From Tumebacillus avium (GTDB lineage: Bacteria; Bacillota; Bacilli; Tumebacillales; Tumebacillaceae), in assembly GCF_002162355.1 (NCBI RefSeq), contig NZ_CP021434.1, positions 3,158,001 through 3,222,000 of the forward strand: a stretch of DNA of 64,000 nt. Reading direction: 5' to 3'. Of the stretch, positions 42,722 through 52,312 are shown piece after piece. Under the pieces are notes generated by a model. It ran no database searches. It was not told the origin of the DNA and saw nothing but the letters and a program-made list of their open reading frames with translations. The stretch's first letter is position 1. Each line of letters starts with the position of its first letter. Made by a program: the position numbers and the translations under genes.

Positions 42722-44848
42722 ATGACGACACAAACCATACAGCCGGCTCAAATTGTCAAAGGTCTCAATCCCGAGCAAAAAGCGGCGGTCGAGGCGACAG
42801 AAGGTGCGCTCTTGATCCTGGCAGGCGCCGGATCGGGCAAGACGAGCGTTCTGACGCGCCGGATCGCGTATCTGCTTGGCGTCCGCGGGGTGTCGCCGTT
42901 TAACATCCTGGCGATCACATTCACCAACAAAGCCGCCAAGGAGATGAACGAGCGCGTGCGTAAGCTCGTCGGCGATGCGGCGGAAGATCTTTGGATGAGC
43001 ACCTTCCACTCGATGTGCGTGCGCATCTTGCGCCGCGAAGCGGAAAAGATCGGCTATCAGAACAACTTTACGATTCTCGATTCGGATGACCAAGTGGCAG
43101 CAGTCAAGCAGTCGATGCTCGACTTGAACTTAGACATTAAGAAATTTGACCCCAACTCGATTCAATGGCGCATCTCAGCCGCTAAAAATGAGCTGATGAC
43201 GCCGGACGATTTTGCTCAGACGGCAGGCAAAAAGCTGCAGGATATCGCCGCCAGCCAAGTGTACCGGGTCTATCAGCGCAAACTGCAGGATTTTAACGCG
43301 ATGGATTTTGACGATCTGATCATGAAAACGGTCGAGCTGTTCGAAACGCAGCCGGAAGTTCTGGAACAATACCAGAACAAATTCCGCTACATCCACGTCG
43401 ACGAATATCAGGACACCAACCGCGCGCAGTACAAGATGGTCAAGCTGCTCGCCGAAAAATACCGCAACCTGTGCGTCGTCGGCGACGGGGACCAGGCGAT
43501 CTACGCCTGGCGCGGGGCGGACATCTCGAACATCCTCAATTTCGAAAAAGACTATCCGGAAGCAACTGTGATCAAGCTGGAGCAGAACTACCGCTCCACC
43601 TCGACGATCCTCGATGCGGCCAACGCCGTCATCCGCAACAACACGACGCGCAAAGACAAAGCGTTGTGGTCGCAAAAAGGGCAGGGCGACAAGATCTCGC
43701 TCTACACCGCGATCGACCAGGAGGATGAAGCGCACTATATCGTGCAGCAGGTCAAGAACCACAAGGACAACGGCGGTGCTTTTGGCGACTGCACCGTGCT
43801 CTACCGGGCGAACGCGATGTCGCGCATCGTCGAGGAAGCGTTTTTGCAGGCGGCGATCCCGTACAAGATCCTGGGCGGCATGACGTTCTATGACCGCCGC
43901 GAGATCAAAGACGTGATGGCCTATCTGAAAACGCTGGCCAATCCGCAGGATGAGATCTCTTTGCTGCGGATCATCAATGCGCCGAAGCGCTCGATTGGAC
44001 CTGGCACGATTCAAAAGCTGCTCGATTACGCGCACGACCGCGACTTGACCCTGCTCGAAGCGATGGGCTTCCCGGAGGAGAACGGGCTGCCGTCCAAGAC
44101 GGCGCAGTCCTGCAAGGACTTTCATGACATGATGAAATATCTGCACGTCTGTCAGGAAGGGCTGTCGGTGACGGAGTATCTGGGAGAAGTGCTGGAGAAG
44201 ACCGGGTACCGCCAGATGTATGCGCACTCGTCAAAAGAAGAAGATGTGATGCGCCTTGAGAACATCGAGGAGATGTTCTCGATCACCAAGTCGTTTGACC
44301 GCCGCCGCGGCGGATCGGTCGGCGACTTCCTGGCCGAAGTGTCGCTGCTCTCCGACAACGACAAGGAAAAAGGGGAAGACGGCGAAGCGGTGCTGATGAT
44401 GACGATGCACGCCTCCAAAGGACTGGAGTTCCCGACCGTCTTCATCATCGGCTGCGAAGAGACGATCTTCCCGCACATGCGCTCGATGGATGACATCAAA
44501 GGCATCGAGGAGGAGCGCAACCTGGCCTATGTCGGGATCACGCGCGCCAAAGAGAAGCTGCACATGCTGCACTGCGCCGAGCGCACCTTGTTTGGCAACA
44601 CGCAGCGCAACGACCCGTCGCGCTTTCTCGACGAGATCCCTGAGGAGTTCGTGGACCGCACGGTCGGCTACGTCGAATCGGACATCGTCTGGAAGTCGGG
44701 CGACATGCTGAAGCACCCGCAATGGGGCCAGGGTATGGTCCTCGACAAGCGCGGGGAAGAGGAGACGCTGGAGCTGACGGTGATGTTCCACCCGTCGATC
44801 GGCGAGAAGAAAGTTTTGCCTCGTTTTACAAGACTCGAGAAAATATAG
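42722..44848 (+). CDS. pcrA: UvrD/PcrA-family DNA helicase
   Basis: A 708-aa superfamily-1A 3'-5' helicase. It has Walker A AGAGSGKT (34-41), motif Ia ITFTNKAAKEMNERV, motif II VDEYQDTN, motif III VGDGDQAIYAWRGAD, motif IV EQNYRS, motif V MTMHASKGLEF and motif VI YVGITRAKEKL. The C-terminal tail keeps the PcrA-type Tudor-like segment (WKSGDMLKHPQWGQGMVLDKRG). No ligA or pcrB is adjacent, so it could be the main PcrA or a second paralogue. Confidence 0.92.
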   Translation: MTTQTIQPAQIVKGLNPEQKAAVEATEGALLILAGAGSGKTSVLTRRIAYLLGVRGVSPFNILAITFTNKAAKEMNERVRKLVGDAAEDLWMSTFHSMCVRILRREAEKIGYQNNFTILDSDDQVAAVKQSMLDLNLDIKKFDPNSIQWRISAAKNELMTPDDFAQTAGKKLQDIAASQVYRVYQRKLQDFNAMDFDDLIMKTVELFETQPEVLEQYQNKFRYIHVDEYQDTNRAQYKMVKLLAEKYRNLCVVGDGDQAIYAWRGADISNILNFEKDYPEATVIKLEQNYRSTSTILDAANAVIRNNTTRKDKALWSQKGQGDKISLYTAIDQEDEAHYIVQQVKNHKDNGGAFGDCTVLYRANAMSRIVEEAFLQAAIPYKILGGMTFYDRREIKDVMAYLKTLANPQDEISLLRIINAPKRSIGPGTIQKLLDYAHDRDLTLLEAMGFPEENGLPSKTAQSCKDFHDMMKYLHVCQEGLSVTEYLGEVLEKTGYRQMYAHSSKEEDVMRLENIEEMFSITKSFDRRRGGSVGDFLAEVSLLSDNDKEKGEDGEAVLMMTMHASKGLEFPTVFIIGCEETIFPHMRSMDDIKGIEEERNLAYVGITRAKEKLHMLHCAERTLFGNTQRNDPSRFLDEIPEEFVDRTVGYVESDIVWKSGDMLKHPQWGQGMVLDKRGEEETLELTVMFHPSIGEKKVLPRFTRLEKI

Positions 44849-44874
44849 GCTTCCCGTCAGGGGAGCCGTTTTTT
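44848..44874 (+). terminator. terminator after the helicase
   Basis: GGCTTCCC/GGGGAGCC stem with a GTCA loop followed by GTTTTTT. Confidence 0.85.
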
Positions 44875-44912
44875 ATTTTGCACGACTCTTATATAATTTT
44901 CAAAAAAAGGAC

Positions 44913-44941
44913 TTGCACAAATCTCTTTTGCTTGCTATATT
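44913..44941 (+). promoter_or_regulatory. promoter of the first peptide-binding lipoprotein gene
   Basis: TTGCAC (44913-44918) and TATATT (44936-44941) with a 17-base spacer and about 84 bases of leader. Confidence 0.65.
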
Positions 44942-45024
44942 GATTTCAGCAAGATATTTGTCAGAAAGATTACAGAGAAATTACATGTTTGTTACATGAA
45001 GATCACATAGGGGGTTTATGAACG

Positions 45025-46659
45025 ATGGCAAAGAAATGGCTCACAATTGGTCTGGCTGCTTCCATGGCTGCGACTCTGGCTGTAGGCTGCGGCAGCGAAG
45101 AAAGCACTCCGGGTACCGGCACCGACAAGAAAGAAGCGCAAGAACTGAACTTGGCACTCACCGATGAAATCCCGACGATGGACATCTCGAAGGCGACCAA
45201 CACGCTCTCCTTCACCATGTTTGCACAAGTTAACGAAGGTCTCGTTCGCACCGGCAAAGACGGCACGCCGGAAGCTGGCGTAGCTGAGAAGTGGGAAGTT
45301 TCCCCGGACGGCCTGACCTACACCTTCCACCTGCGCGATGATGCGAAGTGGTCGAACGGTGACACGGTAACCGCGAAAGACTTCGAATACTCCTTCAAGC
45401 GCACCCTGAACCCGGACACCGGCGCTCAGTACTCCTTCATGGTTGCATGGATCAAAGGCGGCGCTGACTACAACGCTGGCAAAGGCTCTGCTGACCAAGT
45501 TGCGGTAAAAGCGAAAGACGACAAAACTCTCGAAGTTACCCTGGATCATCCGATCCCGTTCTTCGTTGAGCAAATGGCGTTCCCGACCTTCTTCCCGCAA
45601 AACCAGAAGTTCGTAGAAGCTCAAGGCGACAAATACGGCTCGGATGCAAACACCGCTCTGTACAACGGTCCGTTCAAGATGACCGCATGGGAGCATGAGC
45701 AATCTGCTGTCATCGAAAAGAACGACACCTACTGGAATGCAAAGCGCGTGAAACTTGATAAAGTTAACTACCAAGTAGTTAAAGACAGCAACGCGGCTGT
45801 CAACCTGTATGAGTCCGGCATGATCGACCGCACCGGTCTCGTGCGCGACCAAGTTGACAACTACAAAGACTCTGCTGAATTCGCAGCAGTTCCGGAGTTG
45901 ACCACCGCTTACCTGCAATACAACCAGCGCGTGAAAGCGTTCACCTCTGCAAAAGTTCGTCAAGCTCTGACCTGGGCTGTAGACGGCGAAGCATACGCAG
46001 ACGTAATCTACCACAACGGTTCCGTTGGCGCGACCGGCTACGCTCCGAAAGGTATCTCCAACGGTCAAGGCGGCGACTTCACGAAAGATGTCGGCGACCT
46101 GATCAACCGCAAAGAGAACCTGTCCAAAGCGAAAGCTACCCTGCAAGAAGGCTTGAAAGAAGTCGGCCTGACCGAATTCCCGAAAGTCAAGCTGCTGGCT
46201 GACGACGGCGACGTCGGTAAGAAAGCTGCTGAGTTCGTAAAAGAGCAGATCCGTCAAAACCTCGGCGTTGATGTCGAAGTTGAAAACGTTCCGTACAAAC
46301 TGCGTCTGGAAAAATCCCACGGCCACGATTTCGATATCGTAATCTCCCTGTGGGGCGCTGACTACAACGATCCGATGACCTTCCTCGACATGTTCGTAAC
46401 CGACGGTGACTTCAACGATCCGAAATGGTCGAACACGGAATACGATGAGCTCATCAAGAAAGCTCAGCTCGAAACCGACGCGAAGAAGCGCATGAACTAC
46501 CTGTACGATGCAGAGAAACTCCTGATGAAGGAAATGCCGATCGGTCCGTTGACCTTCCGCGGCCGCGCATTCATCATGAAGCCGTACGTGAAGGACTTCC
46601 GCATTCTGTCCTACGGTCCGGACTACGATCTCATCGACGCATATGTAGAAGGCAAGTAG
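45025..46659 (+). CDS. oligopeptide ABC transporter substrate-binding lipoprotein 1 (OppA family)
   Basis: A 544-aa OppA/DppA-type lipoprotein. The lipobox LAVGC gives lipidated cysteine 22. Family features are PTMDISKATNTLSFTMFAQVNEGLVR, the WSNGDTVTAKDFEYSFKRTL signature and GADYNDPMTFLDMF. It captures extracellular peptides for import. No permease or ATPase genes are adjacent, so it is an orphan that must use a transporter elsewhere. Codon use (many GCT, GTT, GTA) differs from neighbouring GC-rich genes and suggests high expression. Confidence 0.93.
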   Translation: MAKKWLTIGLAASMAATLAVGCGSEESTPGTGTDKKEAQELNLALTDEIPTMDISKATNTLSFTMFAQVNEGLVRTGKDGTPEAGVAEKWEVSPDGLTYTFHLRDDAKWSNGDTVTAKDFEYSFKRTLNPDTGAQYSFMVAWIKGGADYNAGKGSADQVAVKAKDDKTLEVTLDHPIPFFVEQMAFPTFFPQNQKFVEAQGDKYGSDANTALYNGPFKMTAWEHEQSAVIEKNDTYWNAKRVKLDKVNYQVVKDSNAAVNLYESGMIDRTGLVRDQVDNYKDSAEFAAVPELTTAYLQYNQRVKAFTSAKVRQALTWAVDGEAYADVIYHNGSVGATGYAPKGISNGQGGDFTKDVGDLINRKENLSKAKATLQEGLKEVGLTEFPKVKLLADDGDVGKKAAEFVKEQIRQNLGVDVEVENVPYKLRLEKSHGHDFDIVISLWGADYNDPMTFLDMFVTDGDFNDPKWSNTEYDELIKKAQLETDAKKRMNYLYDAEKLLMKEMPIGPLTFRGRAFIMKPYVKDFRILSYGPDYDLIDAYVEGK

Positions 46660-46674
46660 TATCTGTCTTCACTC

Positions 46675-46707
46675 AAAGAGTCGCCCCAATCGGGGCGACT
46701 CTTTTTG
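46675..46707. terminator. bidirectional terminator after lipoprotein 1
   Basis: AAAGAGTCGCCCC/GGGGCGACTCTTT with AATC loop. The symmetrical A and T flanks serve the convergent small gene too. Confidence 0.9.
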
Positions 46708-46708
46708 C

Positions 46709-46918
46709 TTACAAGACGACAGTTACCGGATTCTCGTACCACGACTGGATGGCGCTGATCAGCTCATCTTCCGATTTGAAGTGTTCCTGCCGTCCGAAGC
46801 TGTTTGTGAAGCGGTATCCGCCGTCCTGCTGCTCGATCGTCCAGATCTGGCCGTCGATGCTCATCTGGGCCGTGTCGGCCGTCTGCAGGCGCGCTTGCAG
46901 CTGCTCGATCCAATCCAT
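46709..46918 (-). CDS. 69-aa hypothetical protein
   Basis: A small soluble protein, residues MDWIEQLQARLQTAD then an Ile-Asp-Gly-Gln-Ile-Trp strand and a Trp-rich C-terminus. Function is unknown. AAAGGGGTG precedes the ATG on the minus strand. It is convergent with the lipoprotein gene and shares its terminator. Confidence 0.65.
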   Translation of the reverse strand: MDWIEQLQARLQTADTAQMSIDGQIWTIEQQDGGYRFTNSFGRQEHFKSEDELISAIQSWYENPVTVVL

Positions 46919-47074
46919 GCTCGCAACACCCCTTTCTGCTCTAGCATCTGCAAATGACCGGGGATTTCATGCGGTATTTTTTACGGACAAGTAACATAGA
47001 TTATAGAGAGATAGAGGTGATCTAGATTAAGTTTACTCTCAAACTTTAACGACTCTAAAGAATTGTTTAAGCTA

Positions 47075-47103
47075 TTGCTTTGCTTGTCGAAACATGCTAT
47101 ATT
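47075..47103 (+). promoter_or_regulatory. promoter of lipoprotein 2 with Spo0A box in the spacer
   Basis: TTGCTT (47075-47080) and TATATT (47098-47103) with 17 bases between. TGTCGAA (47085-47091) lies between the two elements, so Spo0A binding would compete with RNA polymerase. Confidence 0.65.
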
Positions 47104-47202
47104 ATCAACAAATACAGAAAACAAAATTGTCTATGAATTTAGACAACAAATTACCCAGCGACTTTTATGACTGGGAAGAATACGAAATGGGGGTTTTACG
47201 AG

Positions 47203-48846
47203 ATGAACACGAAAAAGTGGGTTGGTATTGGCCTGGCAGTAACCATGCTGTCCTCTGTGGCTCTTGTTGGCTGCGGTGATCAAGAAGAAAAAGGCGGCGA
47301 AACTGGCGCTAAAGAAGCACAGGAACTGAACCTGTACCTGACTTCCGAAATTCCGTCCCTCGACCCGTCTCTGGCAACTGATACCATCGGTTTCACCGTT
47401 CTCGGTCAAACCAACGAAGGTCTGATCCGTCTGGACAAAGACGGCAAAGCAACTGCAGGCGTAGCGAAAGACTGGGTCGTTTCTCCGGACGGTCTCACCT
47501 ACACCTTCACCATCCGTGACGACGCGAAATGGTCTGACGGTTCGAACGTAACCGCTCAAGACTTTGAATTTTCTTGGAAGCGCACGCTGGACCCGGAAAC
47601 TGCATCGCAGTACGCGTTCATGATGACCTGGATCAAAGGCGGCGCTGAATTCAACGGCGGCAAAGGCACTGCTGAAGATGTAGCAGTAAAAGCGAAAGAC
47701 GACAAGACTCTGGAAGTTCAACTCGTTAACCCGATTCCGTTCTTCCTGGAGCAAATGGCGTTCCCGCTGTTCTACCCGCAAAAGCAAGCTTACGTTGAAC
47801 AACAAGGCGACAAATTCGGCGCTGACGTTGACAAAGCTCTGTTCAACGGTCCGTTCAAGCTGACCGAATGGGTACATGAGCAATCCGCAGTAATGAAGAA
47901 GAACGAAAACTACTGGGATGCTGAAAACGTTAAGCTCGAAACCGTTAACTACCAAATCGTAAAAGACTCCTCCGCTCTGGAAAACCTGTACCTGGCAGGT
48001 CAAATCGACCGCTTCTCCCTGGTGCGTGACCAAGTGGATCGCTATAAAGATACCCCGGAATACTCCACTCAAGCTGAACTGACAGTTGGTTACCTGCAGT
48101 TCAACGAAAAGAAAGTAAAAGCTCTGACCAACGCGAAGATCCGCAAGGCTCTGACCGTATCCATCGACGGCGATGCTTGGTCTGACATCATCTACCACAA
48201 CGGTTCCATCGGCGCGACCGGTCTTGTACCGCCGGGAACTTCCAACGGTGAAGGCGGCGAGTTCCGTAAGGACAACGGCGACCTGATCAACCGTGCTGAA
48301 AACGCTGCAAAAGCAAAAGAACTGCTTACTGAAGGTCTGAAAGAAGTTGGCCTCGATAAGATGCCGACCATCAAACTGCTGATGGACGATGGCGACACCT
48401 CCAAGAAATCCGGTGAGTTCATCAAGGAACAATGGAGAACTGCTCTGGGCGTTGACGTAGAGATCGAGAACGTTCCGTTCAAACTGCGTCTGCAACGTTC
48501 CCAACAAGGCGACTTCGACATCGTATTCTCCTTCTGGGGCGCTGACTACAACGATCCGATGACCTTCCTTGACATGTGGATCACTGACGGCGACTTCAAC
48601 GAAGCCGGCTACTCCAACACCAAGTACGACGACCTCATCAAGAAGGCTCAAGCTGAGCCGGATGCGAAGAAGCGTATGGGTTACCTCTACGAAGCAGAGA
48701 AGATCCTCATGGACGATATGCCGATCGGCCCGATCGTTCACCGCGCAGTTGCTCGCGTATCCCGTCCGTACATCAAGGACTGGACTCCGCGCAACTTTGG
48801 TCCGGACTACGACCTCAAGTACACCTACGTCGAAGGCAAAGAGTAA
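47203..48846 (+). CDS. oligopeptide ABC transporter substrate-binding lipoprotein 2 (OppA family)
   Basis: A 547-aa paralogue of the preceding lipoprotein. The lipobox ALVGC gives lipidated cysteine 24. It shares WSDGSNVTAQDFEFSWKRTL and GADYNDPMTFLDMW with copy 1. ATG 47203 is chosen because GGGGG lies about 9 bases upstream. Its promoter carries a Spo0A-box core, so it may be linked to the entry into sporulation. No transporter subunits are adjacent. Confidence 0.93.
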   Translation: MNTKKWVGIGLAVTMLSSVALVGCGDQEEKGGETGAKEAQELNLYLTSEIPSLDPSLATDTIGFTVLGQTNEGLIRLDKDGKATAGVAKDWVVSPDGLTYTFTIRDDAKWSDGSNVTAQDFEFSWKRTLDPETASQYAFMMTWIKGGAEFNGGKGTAEDVAVKAKDDKTLEVQLVNPIPFFLEQMAFPLFYPQKQAYVEQQGDKFGADVDKALFNGPFKLTEWVHEQSAVMKKNENYWDAENVKLETVNYQIVKDSSALENLYLAGQIDRFSLVRDQVDRYKDTPEYSTQAELTVGYLQFNEKKVKALTNAKIRKALTVSIDGDAWSDIIYHNGSIGATGLVPPGTSNGEGGEFRKDNGDLINRAENAAKAKELLTEGLKEVGLDKMPTIKLLMDDGDTSKKSGEFIKEQWRTALGVDVEIENVPFKLRLQRSQQGDFDIVFSFWGADYNDPMTFLDMWITDGDFNEAGYSNTKYDDLIKKAQAEPDAKKRMGYLYEAEKILMDDMPIGPIVHRAVARVSRPYIKDWTPRNFGPDYDLKYTYVEGKE

Positions 48847-48870
48847 TCTCTTACCCTGCGATGACAACGG

Positions 48871-48902
48871 AACCCCCGCAATTTGCGGGGGTTTCTTTTT
48901 TT
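48871..48902 (+). terminator. terminator after lipoprotein 2
   Basis: AACCCCCGCAA/TTGCGGGGGTT stem followed by TCTTTTTTT. Confidence 0.9.
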
Positions 48903-48910
48903 GTTATACT
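48883..48910 (+). promoter_or_regulatory. promoter embedded in the terminator
   Basis: TTGCGG (48883-48888), on the descending arm of the hairpin, and TATACT (48905-48910) with a 16-base spacer drive the 59-aa gene at 48936. Confidence 0.5.
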
Positions 48911-48935
48911 ACATAGGAACAGGGAGGGATTCTTG

Positions 48936-49115
48936 ATGCATGTGAAATTAACGTTGGTGATGAAAGACGGCTCCTGTCAAAAAGCACGCGTGACAGATGC
49001 CGCGTCTGTCGAGGAAGCGATTGAGTTTATGAAAACGATGCGCCCTGGCGTCCAGGATGCTGTCGTCGGCTGGGAACTGGCCGAAGAGTGGGAAGCCAAG
49101 CAGCAACAGGCATAG
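48936..49115 (+). CDS. 59-aa hypothetical protein
   Basis: A small acidic soluble protein: MHVKLTLVMKDGSCQKARV then an alpha-helical VEEAIEFMKTMRPG segment and Trp-Glu-rich tail. It resembles small uncharacterised Firmicutes proteins, but no family is certain. AGGGAGGG lies upstream, and a promoter overlaps the preceding terminator. A terminator follows, so it is a single-gene unit. Confidence 0.7.
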   Translation: MHVKLTLVMKDGSCQKARVTDAASVEEAIEFMKTMRPGVQDAVVGWELAEEWEAKQQQA

Positions 49116-49135
49116 GCCTCGACATAAGAAACGAC

Positions 49136-49165
49136 AAAAGATGCTCTCCGGAGTGTCTTTTTTTG
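49136..49165 (+). terminator. terminator after the 59-aa gene
   Basis: AAAGATGCTC/GAGTGTCTTT stem with two wobble pairs, TCCG loop and T-run. Confidence 0.7.
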
Positions 49166-49289
49166 CGTAAATCGACATAGAACAAAAGTAGTATCAAAAT
49201 TGCATCGAAAAAGGCAAATTTCTAGCAATCTCTCATATACATGAAGTTACATGCGGGGATGATTCTTGGGAGACGGAGGATGAGACCTG

Positions 49290-51409
49290 GTGACAAGGTA
49301 CGGGAGATGGTGGCGGCAGACCGGCAGACTTTGTGAAGTGTTGTTGATCGGGACAGCCCTGTACTACCTGTTCCAACATCCGATTGCGGGTGTGGCCGAT
49401 TTCTGGCTGGTGCTGTTGCTTGCGGTTCCTCTGATCGCGTTGACCGTGCTGTTTCCTGTCACGCTCCCGTCGATGCTGGTCAGTTTGGAACTGGTTTTTA
49501 CGTTTTATCTGGTACTCAGCTTTGATGCAGCGACAACGCTGTGGGTCAATTTTATCGGGGAGCTGATCGCCTCGCTGCTGATGCTGCGCGGGACGCGGAA
49601 GATGGCGGTGCTGCTCAATCCGGCGCTCAAGGTGCTGTGTCTGGTCGCTGGGTACGCCGTGTTTGCGCTGGTGACGGAGTATGTGTTTGACGGGCAGGTC
49701 TCGACAGGCTATACGGTGGCCAAATTGATCACGGTGGCGGCGGTGTTCTTTTTCTTCAATCATTTGATCATCAATCTGATGCTCTTTTTGCAGACGTCGC
49801 ATTTTAAGCTCAAGACTTGTTTTGACGCGGTGCGCTGGGAGTCGCTCGTTTATCTGATCGTGTTGCCGCTGGCGTTTTTGGGCTATGTGATGGAGCCGTA
49901 TGCGGGCATAGCCACTTTGGCGATCTTGATGGTGCCGGTGGCGATTTTGACCTATATGATCCGCTCGTTTAACCGGCTGCAGTGGGCAAACCGCATCAAT
50001 CAGACCTGTATGGAGCTGGCCGGTTCCAAAGAGTTGCGCGTGATCTATAAACGGACATTTGCGATGGCGCAGGAGTTCACCGATTCGCCGAGCGGCATGT
50101 TGCTGGAACTGCAGGGAGACGGTACCTACCGCGGGGCAGATCCAGAAGGCCGGGTGGTCGAGCAGTTGACCCATCCATTGCTGCAGATGACGGCCGCGTC
50201 CAATCAGGTGCAGATCCTGCATAATGCCGACAAGAGCGGCTTTGGGCTGCCAGGCGTGGAGGCGAGGTCGGTGATGCTGATCCCGCTGGTCGGGCAGACG
50301 AACGTGTTTGGCATCATCTGTTTGTGGAAGCTCAGCTCGCACGGTTTTCGCAAAGCGCATCAGGATCAGCTGCGCTTCCTGGCCAGCCAGGTGTCGATCA
50401 TTTTGGATCGGAATCATGTTTATGAGGAGCTGGAGCGGGCGGCAGTGACCAACAAGCTGACCGGACTGTACAACTATCAGTTTTTCTATGATCAACTGAA
50501 TCACCGTTTTCAAGCGGCCCAAGTGCGGGGGACGATCTCTGTCTGCTGATTTTTGACATCGATCATTTCAAGAAGTACAACGATATCTACGGCCACACCG
50601 TCGGCGATGAGGTGCTGCGCCAGGTCGCCAGGGAGATCAAAGCGGTGGTCGAGCCGTCCGATCTGCTGCTGGCTAGGTACGGCGGGGAGGAATTTGTGGC
50701 GATCGGCCGGATCAGCACGGCAGAGGCGGTGCAGCTTGGCGAAGCGGTACGGCAGAGGATCGAGCACCACCAGTTTGTGTACCAGGGGCATACGGTGAAA
50801 AACATCACCATCTCCGGCGGCATCGCGCACCTTGGGGAGCATGATGCGCTCTCCCCAAGCGATCTGCTGGAAAAAGCGGATCAGGCGCTGTACTGGGGCG
50901 CTAAAGAGATGGGGCGCAACCGAATCGCCATGTATCAAGGGGAGTATGATCAGCGCTTGTTTGTCGATAGTTTGACCGGGCTGCACACGACCCATTACCT
51001 GCGCCGCAAACTGCGTACGCTCTGTGAGCAGGAGAACCATTTTCCGATCTCGTTCCTGCTGGTCGACATTCGCGGCATGCGGCGGATCAATGAACGCTAT
51101 GGATTTGAGATCGGCAATCAGGTGCTGGTCGATGCTTCGTACGTGCTGAAGCGGACGATGCGCACCGATGACGTGATCTGCCGCTGTCTCGATGATGAGT
51201 TTCTCGTCGTCGTCAAAGGCCTTAGCGATTGCGAGATCGAACTGGTCGAGGTGCGCATCGCCGAAGCGTTTGCCGTCCACACGTTCCCGGCGATCGGCCT
51301 TACGGTCACCTGCGATATCACGGTGATTCAGATGCAGTCGCGGGAGGAAGAGGCGCACATCTTCGAGCGCATCGACGGCTCGCGGGAGCACTATGAGCAG
51401 TCCAGTTGA
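49290..51409 (+). pseudogene. 6-TM, GAF-like, tandem GGDEF protein broken by a -1 frameshift
   Basis: The first frame (49290-50549, 419 codons) has about six N-terminal membrane helices, a GAF-like domain (about residues 245-380) and the start of a GGDEF domain (NKLTGLYNYQFFYDQ). It stops at TGA 50547-50549. In the -1 frame the domain continues with LLIFDIDHFKKYND and RYGGEEF to 51409. A second, degenerate GGDEF (VDSLTGLHTTHYL, then CRCLDDEFLVVV) ends the protein. A missing G in the G5 run near 50528-50532 explains the break; restoring it yields one protein of about 706 aa. The first GGEEF would make cyclic di-GMP; the second lacks the motif. Confidence 0.8.
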
Positions 51410-51436
51410 GACCCGGAGGAAACTCCGGGTCTTTTT
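51410..51436 (+). terminator. terminator after the GGDEF gene
   Basis: GACCCGGAG/CTCCGGGTC stem with GAAA tetraloop and T5. Confidence 0.9.
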
Positions 51437-51479
51437 GCGCGCCTGGAGGTACAATGAGGGTAACGAGTCTCAGGATGGG

Positions 51480-52271
51480 ATGTGGAGATGGATGAAACGG
51501 TTCAGCGTGGAGGTCGACGGACAGGCGGTGCGGATCTATGAGCAGCCGAGCGCGGATGGGCAGACGGTGGTGTTTTTGCATGGCGTTGGCAGCACGGGCA
51601 AAGTGTGGGCGTACCAGATGCGGGGGCTGAAAGCCTGCGGTCGGATGCTTGCGGTGGAGGTGCCCGGGTTTTCCGGCGTCGGCGAGCTGCCGGAGACGAT
51701 CAGGGAGCTGAGCGACCTGGCGCCGTTTGTGCTGCGTGTGCTGGACGCAGCAGGCGTGAGAGACGCGGTCTGGGTCGGCAACTCGCTGGGCGGGCGGATC
51801 GCGCTGGAGGCGGCGCTGTGCGCTCCACAGCGGGTGCGCGGGCTGGTGCTTGTCGGCAGCGCGGGCGTCAGGCTGCCTGGCGTTGAGGTGCCGAGACTTG
51901 CGGATTTGCCGCAGGAGGAGATGGATCGCCGGCTGTTCTGCCAGCCGGAGCTGTTCCATGCCCTGCAGACGGAGCAAAGCCGGGAAGCGACCTCCCAAGC
52001 GCGTGCCTTGTATGACCGCCTGGCAGCCGTGACGCGGACGATGGACCTGCGTGAGAGGCTGAGCGAGGTACAGGCCCCGACGCTGGTCATCTGGGGGCGG
52101 CACGACGGCGTGATCCCGCTTCCGATCGGCGAGAAGGTCGCCAGCGGCATTGCCGGTGCAGAGCTGCTGGTGCTCGACCGCTCGGCACATGTCCCGCAGA
52201 TCGAACAGCCGGAGCGGGTGCTGGATGCGATCTTGCGCTTTTTGGGAAAGTTTGGGGAGCAGGCTGAATAG
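51480..52271 (+). CDS. alpha/beta-fold hydrolase
   Basis: A 263-aa hydrolase. The oxyanion segment is FLHGVGSTGKVW, nucleophile elbow GNSLGG (serine about residue 103), acid in VIWGRHDGVIP and catalytic histidine in DRSAHVPQIEQPERV. This is the classic serine alpha/beta hydrolase architecture with a small cap; the substrate is unknown. ATG 51480 is used; ATG 51492 (MKRFSVEVDG) is an equally possible start. The region just upstream contains the GGDEF terminator. Confidence 0.85.
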   Translation: MWRWMKRFSVEVDGQAVRIYEQPSADGQTVVFLHGVGSTGKVWAYQMRGLKACGRMLAVEVPGFSGVGELPETIRELSDLAPFVLRVLDAAGVRDAVWVGNSLGGRIALEAALCAPQRVRGLVLVGSAGVRLPGVEVPRLADLPQEEMDRRLFCQPELFHALQTEQSREATSQARALYDRLAAVTRTMDLRERLSEVQAPTLVIWGRHDGVIPLPIGEKVASGIAGAELLVLDRSAHVPQIEQPERVLDAILRFLGKFGEQAE

Positions 52272-52312
52272 GTTGGAAGGTGAAGAGTTGTACGAGGCAG
52301 GTGGTGACGCCG

